Of a stretch of DNA of 46,508 bases, positions 8,998 through 15,970 are shown piece by piece; position 1 is the stretch's first letter, and each line of letters starts with the position of its first letter. Origin of the DNA: an uncultured Clostridia bacterium (GTDB taxonomy: Bacteria; Bacillota; Clostridia; TANB77; CAG-508); NCBI GenBank assembly GCA_944386685.1, contig CALXCA010000015.1, forward strand, positions 1-46,508. The letters run 5' to 3'. Under the pieces are notes generated by a model. The model did no database searches. It worked only from the letters and a program-made list of their open reading frames with translations, and was not told where the DNA came from. Both the position numbers and the translations under genes were made by a program.

Positions 8998-9032
8998 ATA
9001 TTAGATTGTGGGCTGCCTTTTTTTTGTTAGGG

Positions 9033-9101
9033 TCGGTCCCTTTTTTTGTCCGGTACCGGTTCTAAAATCAAACCCAACAAAAAAAGGGACCGACCCCAGA
9101 C
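9033..9101. repeat. REP inverted pair (GGTCGGTCCC/GGGACCGACC)
   Basis: AGGGTCGGTCCCTTTTTTTG on the + strand faces AAAAAAAGGGACCGACCCCA, with CGGTTCTAAAATCAAACC between them. That inner sequence resembles the arms of the cluster at 2002-2244. It lies between trxA and a convergent gene and could terminate both. Confidence 0.7.
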
Positions 9102-9118
9102 AAACAACAGACGAAAAA

Positions 9119-9148
9119 AGCGAGCATCTCAATTGAGATGCTCGCTTG
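9119..9148 (-). terminator. Rho-independent terminator of the minus-strand HTH gene
   Basis: AAGCGAGCATCTCAAT and its exact complement form a 14-15 bp perfect palindrome, followed on the minus strand by TTTTTTCG. It lies 57 bp beyond the stop at 9205. Confidence 0.8.
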
Positions 9149-9204
9149 GACTGCATTATTAAACTTGAACAGATACTACACGAATAGTGCAGTGATATGT
9201 TGCG

Positions 9205-9945
9205 TTAGAGATGACTACAAGGAATGTAACTCACAATAACACTGTCTCCAAAACCCTGAGAAAGAACAAGGTGTTCAATATCCTTAGAGGTTGTAAACAG
9301 ATGTACTTTGAGTCCATTGAAAAATAGTTCACTACATACAGCGGCAACACCACGAACTCTGGGTTTAAGGGAGGGAGAAGGATAAACCGTAAGAAGCTCT
9401 TCCTCCTGTTCCTTATTCAACGAAATAGTCGTAAAGTTGTTCCTTTTTACAAAACAAAAAGCTTCATCTGCATAACTGTTGCGAAGAGAAAGGTTTTGCA
9501 GTTCTGTAAAACAGAACTTTGGAATAAAAACTTCGTTACCCACAAAGTTATTGAGAGAATGTTCCTCACTCTGCGAGTGTGCGCAAAACATCAGGTAGCC
9601 TGTTTCAACAACAATAGCAGTTGTATCTTCAGGGATAAAATTGTACTCCACTGTATTTACTGCTTTTTTTGCCTCTGCTTCAGCTTTGGCATTTTGTGCT
9701 GCCTTCTGAAGCAGATTCTGGTAAATAGTCTTATTACGCCGTTGACAAGTAGTAAGTTCAGAATCGGGTGTACGGGAATCTTCAGGAAGTCCATAGTGGA
9801 CTACGCGAAGATAACGCTGAATGGTTACACGGTCACGCTCAAAGAATTTTTCAAGCGAACTCCAGGTAGCCCCCTGAGTGTTAATCAAATTAACACTCAT
9901 ACGTGCAATAGATTTCTGTTTGCTTAAATTGTTGCGACTGTTCAT
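9205..9945 (-). CDS. Unrecognised HTH-containing protein with possible PIN-like C-terminal domain
   Basis: 246 residues from the ATG at 9945, which has GCGGAGGTATTT upstream. Residues about 8-45 (SKQKSIARMSVNLINTQGATWSSLEKFFERDRVTIQRYLR) look like a helix-turn-helix. An Ala/Lys-rich helix (about 88-106) links it to a 140-residue domain starting TTAIVVETGYLMFC and containing VRGVAAVCSEL and HLFTTSKDIEHLV. That pattern of acidic positions suggests a PIN-like nuclease fold, as an inference only. Base composition is clearly richer in G+C than neighbouring genes, with codons such as CGC, GTG and CCC, implying horizontal acquisition. It has its own terminator and probably its own promoter. Confidence 0.55.
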   Translation of the reverse strand: MNSRNNLSKQKSIARMSVNLINTQGATWSSLEKFFERDRVTIQRYLRVVHYGLPEDSRTPDSELTTCQRRNKTIYQNLLQKAAQNAKAEAEAKKAVNTVEYNFIPEDTTAIVVETGYLMFCAHSQSEEHSLNNFVGNEVFIPKFCFTELQNLSLRNSYADEAFCFVKRNNFTTISLNKEQEEELLTVYPSPSLKPRVRGVAAVCSELFFNGLKVHLFTTSKDIEHLVLSQGFGDSVIVSYIPCSHL

Positions 9946-10020
9946 AAATACCTCCGCTAAAAATACTGTTCGACTACAAACTGCGAATATGCAGTATTTT
10001 GCAATCCAAAATACTAACAC

Positions 10021-10324
10021 ATGAAAATTATTATAACATAATAAAATAAAATAATCAATGATTATGTAAAATTTGATTCAATTTGTAATAAAAATTTTTT
10101 TAATGATTTTTATTACAAGAATGCTTTTTTAAGTAGATTTTAAATATTTTCTATTATAAAAAAGTAAAGTTACCATAAGCTTACTGCCTATAGTAATATG
10201 ATATAAAAACAATTTTTTATTACGAATTAAAGAATAAATAAAAGGACTATTGAATTATGTAAAATGATATGATATAATAAGACTGTTTCGCATAAGCGAA
10301 CATGCCAAAAAGGAGGTTATAGAA
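10021..10324. other. Gene-free interval between divergent genes
   Basis: AT-rich. It contains a hairpin at 10083-10118 (TTGTAATAAAAAT paired with ATTTTTATTACAA) and, just before the small gene at 10325, GTTTCGC-ATA-AGCGAAC. Promoters for the two divergent genes are expected here, but I cannot assign them firmly. Confidence 0.4.
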
Positions 10325-10507
10325 ATGGCAATAAAAATGTACATAATTGCCAAAAAGGCTTACATTGGTTGGACATGGGATGCTTTGGAGAACTACTTTT
10401 TCCTTAGCAAAAAACTGTTAATTATGCAAATTAATCAATATTTTAAAGGAAAGGAAGATGTAGGTAGGAAAATTTGCTCTCAGATAGAAAAAAACAGCAA
10501 TGTTTAA
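10325..10507 (+). CDS. Small hypothetical protein
   Basis: 60 residues with a strong ribosome site (AAGGAGGTTATAGAA) before ATG 10325 and a strong terminator after it, so it is probably a real gene. It contains YIGWTWDALENYFFLSKKLLIMQINQYFKG, which has the helix spacing of a small HTH and weakly echoes the TWSSLEKFFERDRVTIQRYL segment of the protein encoded at 9205-9945. The two genes are divergent and may form a regulatory or toxin-antitoxin-like pair; that is a guess. No family recognised. Confidence 0.5.
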   Translation: MAIKMYIIAKKAYIGWTWDALENYFFLSKKLLIMQINQYFKGKEDVGRKICSQIEKNSNV

Positions 10508-10532
10508 AAAGAAGAAAGATAACCTCATTAAG

Positions 10533-10558
10533 CAGGGCTGAATTTCAGCCCTGCATTC
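10533..10558 (+). terminator. Rho-independent-like terminator
   Basis: GCAGGGCTGAA pairs with TTCAGCCCTGC (11-bp stem, tiny loop) 25 bp after the stop of the 60-residue gene. The downstream tract is A/T rich, not pure T. Confidence 0.65.
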
Positions 10559-10613
10559 AAAATTATTACTATGTGTGCCTTTAGAGCGAAGCGAGAAAGG
10601 AATGGATTTTATA

Positions 10614-11414
10614 ATGAATAGAGAAATGTTAAATGAATATAAAAATAAAGAAGAAAAAATGTTGCTTGCACAAATTTTTGACAAAATAGAAAATACAAAT
10701 AAAAGAAATAAAATTGAATATACAGATTTTTTGGATATGTCACAAATAAAACTAGTACAAAACTTTATTAATAAGCAAAGAGTAAATGATTATATTTTAA
10801 CTGGAGGATTTGAAGAAGCCGAAAGAAAAATCTTTATATTTTATCCAGAAAAATTTAATGAACAAGTTGTAAAAAAGAATATACCAAATATTATTCAAAT
10901 TATAAGAATACAATTACCAGATGATTTGCAAGGAAAATATACACATAGAGATTATCTTGGTGGAGTAATGAAACTTGGAGTTAAAAGAGAAAAAGTTGGA
11001 GACATAATAGTAGATAATGATGGAGCAGATATTATTATAGATAAAGAAATATCTAAATTTTTATTGGAAAATTTAAAAGAATTAACTCGTTTTTCGAAAT
11101 CAATAGTAACTTTAGAAAATATACAAAACTTAAGAAATGTAGAAATTAGAAAAGAAGAACTAGAAATAATTGCATCTTCATTAAGATTGGATAATATAAT
11201 AGCAGAACTTGCTAGATGCTCTAGAAATAAAGCTATAGATATAATTAACATGGAAAGAGTATTTGTAAATTTTCAGGTAGAAACTAAAAAAACAAAACAA
11301 ATAAAATCTGGAGATATTATTACAATTAGAGGAAAAGGTAGATTTATTATAAAAGAATTAGTTGGACAGACTAAAAGTGGCAGAAGTATTTTAAAAGTTG
11401 AAAAATTTGTATAA
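10614..11414 (+). CDS. ylmH: YlmH-like RNA-binding protein (S4 domain)
   Basis: 266 residues from ATG 10614, which follows GAAAGGAATGGATTTTATA, nearly the same leader as the permease gene at 5966. The N-terminal about 180 residues include HRDYLGGVMKLGVKREKVGDIIV, a hallmark of YlmH/photosystem-S4 proteins. The S4 RNA-binding domain is C-terminal (about 195-264), starting LRLDNIIAELARCSRNKA and ending KSGRSILKVEKFV. YlmH acts in ribosome-associated quality control of stalled peptidyl-tRNA and is usually encoded near divIVA and sepF. Here it stands alone. Length is close to the family norm of about 257. Confidence 0.85.
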   Translation: MNREMLNEYKNKEEKMLLAQIFDKIENTNKRNKIEYTDFLDMSQIKLVQNFINKQRVNDYILTGGFEEAERKIFIFYPEKFNEQVVKKNIPNIIQIIRIQLPDDLQGKYTHRDYLGGVMKLGVKREKVGDIIVDNDGADIIIDKEISKFLLENLKELTRFSKSIVTLENIQNLRNVEIRKEELEIIASSLRLDNIIAELARCSRNKAIDIINMERVFVNFQVETKKTKQIKSGDIITIRGKGRFIIKELVGQTKSGRSILKVEKFV

Positions 11415-11484
11415 TTTATTTATTATTAATAGATCAAAAACTTTCTACAAACTGTTATCAAAGTTAAAAATTTATAGTGTTACA

Positions 11485-11545
11485 ATTGATGTGAAACAAA
11501 TTTTAATATAATTCTGTAATATAATTAATTTGTTTCACATCATTG
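11485..11545. repeat. Long imperfect palindrome
   Basis: GATGTGAAACAAATT and AATTTGTTTCACATC are perfect inverted arms around an AT-rich loop that itself partly pairs. It overlaps the last codons of the transposase remnant at 11540-11692. It could be a terminator or the end of a small non-autonomous element. Confidence 0.6.
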
Positions 11546-11692
11546 ACACACATACAATGTAAAATATATTATGTCTTTACAACTTATTTTTCTATTTCTA
11601 GTAAAATATTTTTTTGAATATTTATATTTATCTAGTAATTTTTTGCTATTAATTTTAATTTTTAATTTTTTTACTTTATCATATGTTATCAT
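11540..11692 (-). pseudogene. Remnant of a DDE (IS4-like) transposase, N-terminal part only
   Basis: 50 residues from the ATG at 11692 (GAGGTG upstream) to a TGA at 11540. The segment KYFTRNRKISCKDIIYFTLYV matches the FTRxRKLxFxDxxxFxL motif near the N terminus of IS4-type transposases. No catalytic residues remain; the frame runs directly into the palindrome at 11485-11545. Family assignment is from motif memory only. Confidence 0.45.
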
Positions 11693-11723
11693 ATTTTTCA
11701 CCTCTTTTTTTCATATTTTATAC

Positions 11724-11757
11724 AAAAAAAGCCAATAATTCAATTATTGACTTTTCT
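11724..11757. terminator. Bidirectional hairpin terminator
   Basis: AAAAAAAGCCAATAATT pairs with AATTATTGACTTTTCTT around a short loop, giving T-tracts on both strands. It separates ylmH from the convergent rimI-tsaB pair. Confidence 0.55.
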
Positions 11758-11764
11758 TAAGTTA

Positions 11765-11812
11765 ATGACATTGGGACTGACCCCAGACAAAAAAGGGACC
11801 GACCCCAGCAGA
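11765..11812. repeat. REP copies (minus orientation)
   Basis: GGGACTGACCCCA and AAAAAGGGACCGACCCCAGC in direct order. The first is a one-base variant of the core motif. Located downstream of rimI. Confidence 0.65.
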
Positions 11813-11850
11813 ACAGTAAGAAAGTAACAGACCTCTAACAATAATAAAAT

Positions 11851-12285
11851 TTAAAAATCAGATTTAGTCATAATATAAGCATCTGTTGAATTATTATAGT
11901 ATTTTTTTCTAATACCTAAATTTTTAAAACCAAACTTTTCATATAGTTTAATTGCAGGAATATTTTCTACATTTACTTCTAAAGTAAATGATTTTAATTT
12001 TAAATCTGCACATAAATCAATTAAAGTTTCTAATAGTTCTCCACCAATTCCGCGACATCTACAAGATTTTTTTACAACAATATTATTTAGTGTTGCTTCA
12101 TCAAGAACAACTAAAATTCCAGCAAATCCAACAACTTCATTATTTTCTTTTGCAATAATATACTTAGTTTTTTCATTTTCTAATTCTTGTTTTAGTACAT
12201 TGTAGCTCCAAAAGTTGTCAAAATCAGAATACAAAGTATCTTTCATTAATTCTAAGTCAGCCAAAGTCATACTAGTTATTTCCAT
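11851..12285 (-). CDS. rimI: Ribosomal-protein-alanine N-acetyltransferase (GNAT family)
   Basis: 144 residues. The GNAT fold is shown by VVGFAGILVV followed by the acetyl-CoA pyrophosphate loop VKKSCRCRGIGGELLETLI (RxxGxG-type, here CRCRGIGG). The C-terminal helix-turn FTLEVNVENIPAIKLYEKFGFKNLGIRKKYY is typical of RimI. RimI acetylates the N terminus of ribosomal protein S18. The gene starts 7 bp after tsaB ends, a conserved pairing in Firmicutes. Confidence 0.87.
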   Translation of the reverse strand: MEITSMTLADLELMKDTLYSDFDNFWSYNVLKQELENEKTKYIIAKENNEVVGFAGILVVLDEATLNNIVVKKSCRCRGIGGELLETLIDLCADLKLKSFTLEVNVENIPAIKLYEKFGFKNLGIRKKYYNNSTDAYIMTKSDF

Positions 12286-12292
12286 ATAAAAC

Positions 12293-12961
12293 TCAATTCC
12301 TTTCTAAAGCTCTTTCTGCTTGGGATTTTCTTAAATATAATGGCATTAAACTATTTTTTATATTGCGATTATATTTATATAATCCTGCAATTCCTAAAGA
12401 ATAACTGCTTAAGTCATTTTTATCACAAAAAGAACAATTTTGTGTACTATTTTTTAATAATTCTTGATGTGCTAAAGCACCATCTCCTACAAAAGTTATA
12501 TTGTCAAATATTTTTATTTTTGATATTACTTCGTCAATAGATAAAAATGCAAGATCATCAAGTTGTTGATAATTTTGGTCATTTTCAAATAAACCAAAAT
12601 AAACATTATCATTTTTTGCATCAATAAGAGAACATATTATACCTTTTTTCTTAACATTATAGGCTAAAGATTCTAAAGAAGAAACTCCTATACAAGGAAT
12701 ATTTAAACTATCCTCAAATGCTAAAACAGTACCAACTCCAATCCTAATTCCTGTAAAAGAGCCAGGTCCTTTATCACAAACAATTAAATTAATATCTTTT
12801 AAATTTAAATTAGTTCTATTTAAGGCTTCTTCTATTACTGGCATAATTTTTTCTGAATGATTTCTTGCATCGTTTACAGTTATTTCTTCTTTACATTCAT
12901 AATCTTCTAAAATAGCAACTGTACATATATTGCTTGCAGTATCTATACTTAATATTTTCAT
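12293..12961 (-). CDS. tsaB: tRNA t6A threonylcarbamoyl transferase accessory subunit TsaB
   Basis: 222 residues. It starts MKILSIDTASNICTVAIL, an ASKHA-fold phosphate-1 motif, and contains NDARNHSEKIMPVIEEAL and the TsaB signature DKGPGSFTGIRIGVGTVL. TsaB works with TsaD and TsaE to make N6-threonylcarbamoyladenosine at tRNA position 37. It is the upstream gene of an operon with rimI; tsaD and tsaE are not in the window. ATG 12961 is preceded by AAGGAATGTG on the minus strand. Confidence 0.9.
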   Translation of the reverse strand: MKILSIDTASNICTVAILEDYECKEEITVNDARNHSEKIMPVIEEALNRTNLNLKDINLIVCDKGPGSFTGIRIGVGTVLAFEDSLNIPCIGVSSLESLAYNVKKKGIICSLIDAKNDNVYFGLFENDQNYQQLDDLAFLSIDEVISKIKIFDNITFVGDGALAHQELLKNSTQNCSFCDKNDLSSYSLGIAGLYKYNRNIKNSLMPLYLRKSQAERALERN

Positions 12962-13608
12962 TGTTAATCACATTCCTTATTTACTTATATTTTAATAATA
13001 TTTCTATTAAAAATAAACTTATAAAAATTATATACTTTTTGTTTTGTAATTTTTCTTTGATTTTTTTAATGAACTTATAAAAAACATAATTTGTTAGTTT
13101 AACCATTTTATTTTTGTTTTGTATTGCAAAACAAAATATTCATATAGTTTCTTATTTGTTCTCGCCCGATTTGAGCTTTAGGGCTGAAAGGAGAAAATCT
13201 CAAAGGGCTAGCGATTGTAGCAATTTATACAATAGTAAAGTTATACTTTCCTATTGTATAAATTCAAATAATAAAATTATTATACTACATTTAACTGTAA
13301 ATTACAATAAGTAACATAAAAAATAAAAAAGCATATTATATATTAATGTATTATAATAATTTGCTATTTAAAAATTTTTTATATAATAGGAAACAATATG
13401 GAAATTTAGTTTTCATAACTTAAATTGAAAATAAAATTTTGAATATAAAAATTTTATTTTCAAAAAAATATATATTTTTTTATTATATAATTTGTTTTTA
13501 ATTTAAATTGTGAGAAAAAATAATACATTTTAAATAGATAATACAGTAGGTTTATAGGTAGAACCTTATATAAAAACTTAAATTAAATAAAAAGGAAAGT
13601 GATTAAAT
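12962..13608. other. Gene-poor intergenic region with several hairpins
   Basis: About 650 bp between tsaB (minus) and a small plus-strand gene. 13219-13262 is a hairpin, TTTATACAATAG/CTATTGTATAAA, with the palindromic loop AAAGTTATACTTT. That loop recurs inside the repeat at 13894-14019. 13422-13462 is another, TTGAAAATAAAATTTT with its complement. A 66-codon open frame at 13114-13314 spans the first hairpin and is not credible as a gene. A less AT-rich block at 13160-13220 (CTCGCCCGATTTGAGC onward) is unexplained. Confidence 0.5.
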
Positions 13609-13875
13609 ATGGAACCAGAAATAGATATTTATTGTAAAAATGATTGTAAAAAGAAAGACTGCACATGTTTATATATTATAACATCATTAATTTCTTTAAT
13701 ATTATTTTTCTTTTTAGGAGTACTTGTACAAAGCTTAGTTGGAATTGTAGCTGCCTTAACATTAGGTGCAGTAATAGTTTTATTAATAACTCTAGCAATA
13801 TTATTATTAATTTCTATAATATTACTATTATGTTGTAAAAAAAATAATAAAAAGAAAAAATGTTGTTATTGTTAG
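13609..13875 (+). CDS. Small cysteine-rich two-helix membrane protein, unknown function
   Basis: 88 residues. ATG 13609 follows AAAAGGAAAGTGATTAAAT, the same leader type as trxA. A short N-terminal segment with three cysteines (YCKNDCKKKDC) is followed by two hydrophobic helices (about 22-46 and 50-75), then a Lys-rich tail ending in CCYC. The termini look suited to metal or membrane-surface binding. Its neighbour downstream is spoIVA, convergently oriented, and a hairpin repeat lies between the two. No family recognised. Confidence 0.65.
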   Translation: MEPEIDIYCKNDCKKKDCTCLYIITSLISLILFFFLGVLVQSLVGIVAALTLGAVIVLLITLAILLLISIILLLCCKKNNKKKKCCYC

Positions 13876-13893
13876 TTAAAGAATGTAACTAAA

Positions 13894-14019
13894 TTTTATA
13901 AAAGGCAAAAAAGTGCCGGTTCTATTTTTTCCCTTTTTAATATAATTATGAAAGTTATACTTTCCTATTGTATTAAAAAGGGAAAAAATAGAACCGGCAC
14001 TTTTTTGCCTTTTATAAAA
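13894..14019. repeat. Long-armed palindrome (family R4) at the 3' end of spoIVA
   Basis: Arms of about 48 bp are nearly perfect complements: TTTTATAAAAGGCAAAAAAG, then TGCCGGTTCTATTTTTTCCC, and the mirror image at 13972-14019. The loop contains AAAGTTATACTTTCCTATTG, shared with the hairpin at 13219-13262. The right arm overlaps the spoIVA stop codon (14012-14014), so it likely terminates spoIVA and its convergent neighbour. Confidence 0.75.
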
Positions 14020-14293
14020 TAATACAGATTAATCCTCCAGACCCCTCATTAACAATACGCTCTAATGTTTCCTGTAATTTAATTTGAGCTTCTTCAGGCA
14101 TTTTGGCAAGTTTTGTTTGTAAGCCCTCATTTACAAGTTCATGTAAACTTTTTCCAAAAATATTTGAATTCCAAATACTTGTAGGGTCACTTTCAAAACC
14201 AGAAAGTAAATAATCAACTAATTCTTCAGATTGTTTTTCAGAGCCAACAATAGGAGATACTTCTGTTTCTATATTAGCACGAATTAAATGTAT
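14012..14293 (-). CDS. spoIVA: SpoIVA, C-terminal part of the split gene
   Basis: These 93 codons plus stop begin inside the hexamer ATACAT (Ile-His) and continue LIRANIETEVSPIVGSEKQ, then SEELVDYLL, ending EGSGGLICIIL. This is the conserved SpoIVA C terminus that, from family knowledge, contributes to localisation at the forespore membrane. Upstream of ATACAT the open frame runs on into the mobile element (to 14488), but that portion does not resemble SpoIVA. Joined to codons 1-401 at 29010-30212 it gives a continuous 492-residue protein. There are no stops or frameshifts, which argues against decay. As it stands it has no promoter or start of its own. Confidence 0.93.
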   Translation of the reverse strand: MHLIRANIETEVSPIVGSEKQSEELVDYLLSGFESDPTSIWNSNIFGKSLHELVNEGLQTKLAKMPEEAQIKLQETLERIVNEGSGGLICIIL

Positions 14294-14314
14294 GATAGGC
14301 TCTAAACAGACACA
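14274..14314. other. Element junction, spoIVA 3' side (attachment half-site)
   Basis: The crossover core ATGTAT is at 14288-14293. To its left is the host arm GCACGAATTAA; to its right is the element arm GATAGGCTCTAAACAGACAC. The element arm contains CTAAACAG, the inverted partner of CTGTTTAG at the other junction. The core position is supported because joining here restores spoIVA in frame. Confidence 0.85.
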
Positions 14315-14423
14315 TACATTTGCAAGAAAAAGTGGGCAATTCGTGGAAAGAAGAGTACATGGAATTAAGGAAATGAAGTATGATATTGAGTTTGGAATAG
14401 ATGAATTAAAAATAGATAAATAG
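14294..14423 (+). other. Open 3' coding tail that joins the broken recombinase frame in the excised circle
   Basis: In the frame of the recombinase fragment at 28597-29015, joining across ATGTAT gives an uninterrupted 43-codon continuation (MIGSKQTHTFARKSGQFVER, then RVHGIKEMKYDIEFGIDEL, then KIDK and TAG at 14421). A terminator follows at 14471. The tail therefore looks like the natural end of a gene that is cut by integration. Whether it is translated is unknown. Confidence 0.5.
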
Positions 14424-14470
14424 TTCATAGAAAAATTTAATAAAATATAAATATAAAAAGAGTGAAAAAG

Positions 14471-14495
14471 GATGCAAATTTGAAGCATCTTTTTT
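14471..14495 (+). terminator. Rho-independent terminator
   Basis: GATGC and GCATC pair around AAATTTGAA, followed by TTTTTTTCTTT. It lies 48 bp after the TAG at 14421, consistent with the end of a + strand gene crossing attP in the circle. Confidence 0.65.
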
Positions 14496-14608
14496 TCTTT
14501 GAGAAAAAAGAAAGGTTGTGAGGTTGGTGTTTATTTAAAAAAGAAGATAGAAAAATAAATTTTAAATATACAATATAAACGATGAGAGAAATGGAGGAAA
14601 TATAGTAA

Positions 14609-15727
14609 ATGAAGAAATATAAACATTATTATTTAACAAGTGAATCAGTAACAGAAGGGCATCCTGATAAAGTAGCAGACCTAATATCTGATTCAATTTT
14701 AGATGCTTGTTTAGAGCAAGATAAAAATTCTAGAGTAGCAGTAGAAACAATGCTATCTAATAACAGAGTAGCAGTTGCAGGTCAAATAACAAGTAATGCT
14801 ATAATAGATATTGAAGATATTGTTAGAAAAACATTAAAGCAAGTAGATTATACAGATAAAGAAGTAAATATGGATTACAGAACTTGTGTAGTTGATGTAA
14901 ATATTACAAAACAAAGTAATGATATAGCAATGGGAGTAAATACAGGGGGAGCAGGAGATCAAGGAATTATGTTTGGATATGCTACAGATGAGTCAGAAGA
15001 TTATATGCCATCTCCAATAAGTATTGCTCATAAATTATCAAAAAGACTAGCAGAGGTAAGAAAAAATGGTGAGATGCCATATTTAAAGAGTGATGGAAAA
15101 GTCCAAGTAACAATGGAATACTTAAATGATTTTCCTTTTAGAATAGATACAATATTAATATCAGCACAACATTCAAAAGAGGTGGATTTAGAAACATTGC
15201 AAAAAGACATATTACAAAAAGTTATTGGAAAAGTAATTGAGCCTGATTTGGTAGATATTGAAACAAAATTCTTTATTAATCCAACTGGAAGATTTGTAAT
15301 AGGTGGAGCAGTTGCTGATACAGGATTAACTGGTAGGAAAATTATTGTGGATACTTATGGAGGAGTTGCAAGGCATGGTGGAGGTGCATTTTCAGGAAAA
15401 GATGGAACTAAAGTAGATAGATCTGCATCATATATGTTAAGACATATTGCTAAAAATATTGTAGCAAATGGTTTAGCAAGAAGATGTGAAATTCAAATGA
15501 GTTATGGAATTGGATTAAATGAGCCACTTTCAATATTTATAGATTGCTTTGGTACAAATAGAATTCCAGAAGGTCTTATAATAAAGATAATAAAAGAAAG
15601 ATTTGATTTAACACCACAAGGAATAATTGAATATTTAAAACTAAAAGAGCCGATATATTCTAAAACTACAAATTATGGTCATTTTGGAAGAGAGGGCTTT
15701 ACTTGGGAAGAATTAGTTCAAATATAA
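14609..15727 (+). CDS. metK: S-adenosylmethionine synthetase (element-borne)
   Basis: 372 residues. The enzyme makes S-adenosylmethionine from methionine and ATP. Visible motifs are the ATP/Mg site SVTEGHPDKVADLISD (about 13-28), GGAGDQGIMFGYA (about 117-129) and the phosphate loop RHGGGAFSGKDGTKVDRSA (about 254-272). C-terminal GHFGRE is also kept. It is about 20 residues shorter than typical bacterial MetK but retains the catalytic signatures. ATG 14609 has ATGGAGGAAATATAGTAA upstream. It is the first intact gene of the element and is closed by a strong terminator. No SAM riboswitch is visible ahead of it. No methyltransferase accompanies it, so the reason for carriage is unknown. Confidence 0.93.
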   Translation: MKKYKHYYLTSESVTEGHPDKVADLISDSILDACLEQDKNSRVAVETMLSNNRVAVAGQITSNAIIDIEDIVRKTLKQVDYTDKEVNMDYRTCVVDVNITKQSNDIAMGVNTGGAGDQGIMFGYATDESEDYMPSPISIAHKLSKRLAEVRKNGEMPYLKSDGKVQVTMEYLNDFPFRIDTILISAQHSKEVDLETLQKDILQKVIGKVIEPDLVDIETKFFINPTGRFVIGGAVADTGLTGRKIIVDTYGGVARHGGGAFSGKDGTKVDRSASYMLRHIAKNIVANGLARRCEIQMSYGIGLNEPLSIFIDCFGTNRIPEGLIIKIIKERFDLTPQGIIEYLKLKEPIYSKTTNYGHFGREGFTWEELVQI

Positions 15728-15737
15728 TAAAATTATG

Positions 15738-15810
15738 AAAAGACTTGTATAAAGTTTGAACAAGAGTTAATATACAACACAAACTTTATACGAGGTCTTT
15801 TTTTAGTTTG
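15738..15810 (+). terminator. Strong rho-independent terminator after metK
   Basis: AAAGACTTGTATAAAGTTTG pairs with CAAACTTTATACGAGGTCTT (one or two bulges), then a run of T. The stem is about 18 bp with a 22-nt loop. Confidence 0.85.
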
Positions 15811-15826
15811 GAGAGGTGAATATAAA

Positions 15827-15970
15827 GTGTATATTTTAATTTTAATAGGAGTAGCAATGTTAAGTTCATTTTTAACATTGGTATTGCATTGTTGTTTAAT
15901 CGTAGGAAAGGATAGTGATAAAAATTGGGAGGAAGAGCAGATTATGAAGAAAGAAGAAACAGAAGAATAG
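15827..15970 (+). CDS. Small single-pass membrane protein (DUF3789-like)
   Basis: 47 residues from GTG 15827 (GGAGAGGTGAATATAAA upstream). A single hydrophobic helix, VYILILIGVAMLSSFLTLVL, is followed by HCCLIVGKDSD and an acidic/Lys-rich tail ending KKEETEE. Its size, topology and location ahead of a DUF3560 gene resemble the tiny DUF3789 proteins of gut Clostridia mobile elements; that assignment is from memory. It overlaps the next gene by 46 bp in another frame. Confidence 0.5.
   Translation: MYILILIGVAMLSSFLTLVLHCCLIVGKDSDKNWEEEQIMKKEETEE

Noticed and set aside
13114..13314. 66-codon open frame upstream of the small membrane protein
   Set aside because: It spans a perfect hairpin, has no ribosome site, and the product shows no coherent protein features.
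14012..14488. 158-codon minus-strand frame as a single novel protein
   Set aside because: Only its last 93 codons are meaningful (SpoIVA). The start region is element sequence read antisense to the recombinase tail.
14609..14611. A SAM riboswitch ahead of metK
   Set aside because: Only about 110 bp separate the preceding terminator from the start, and no conserved SAM-I, SAM-II or SMK-type core can be made out.
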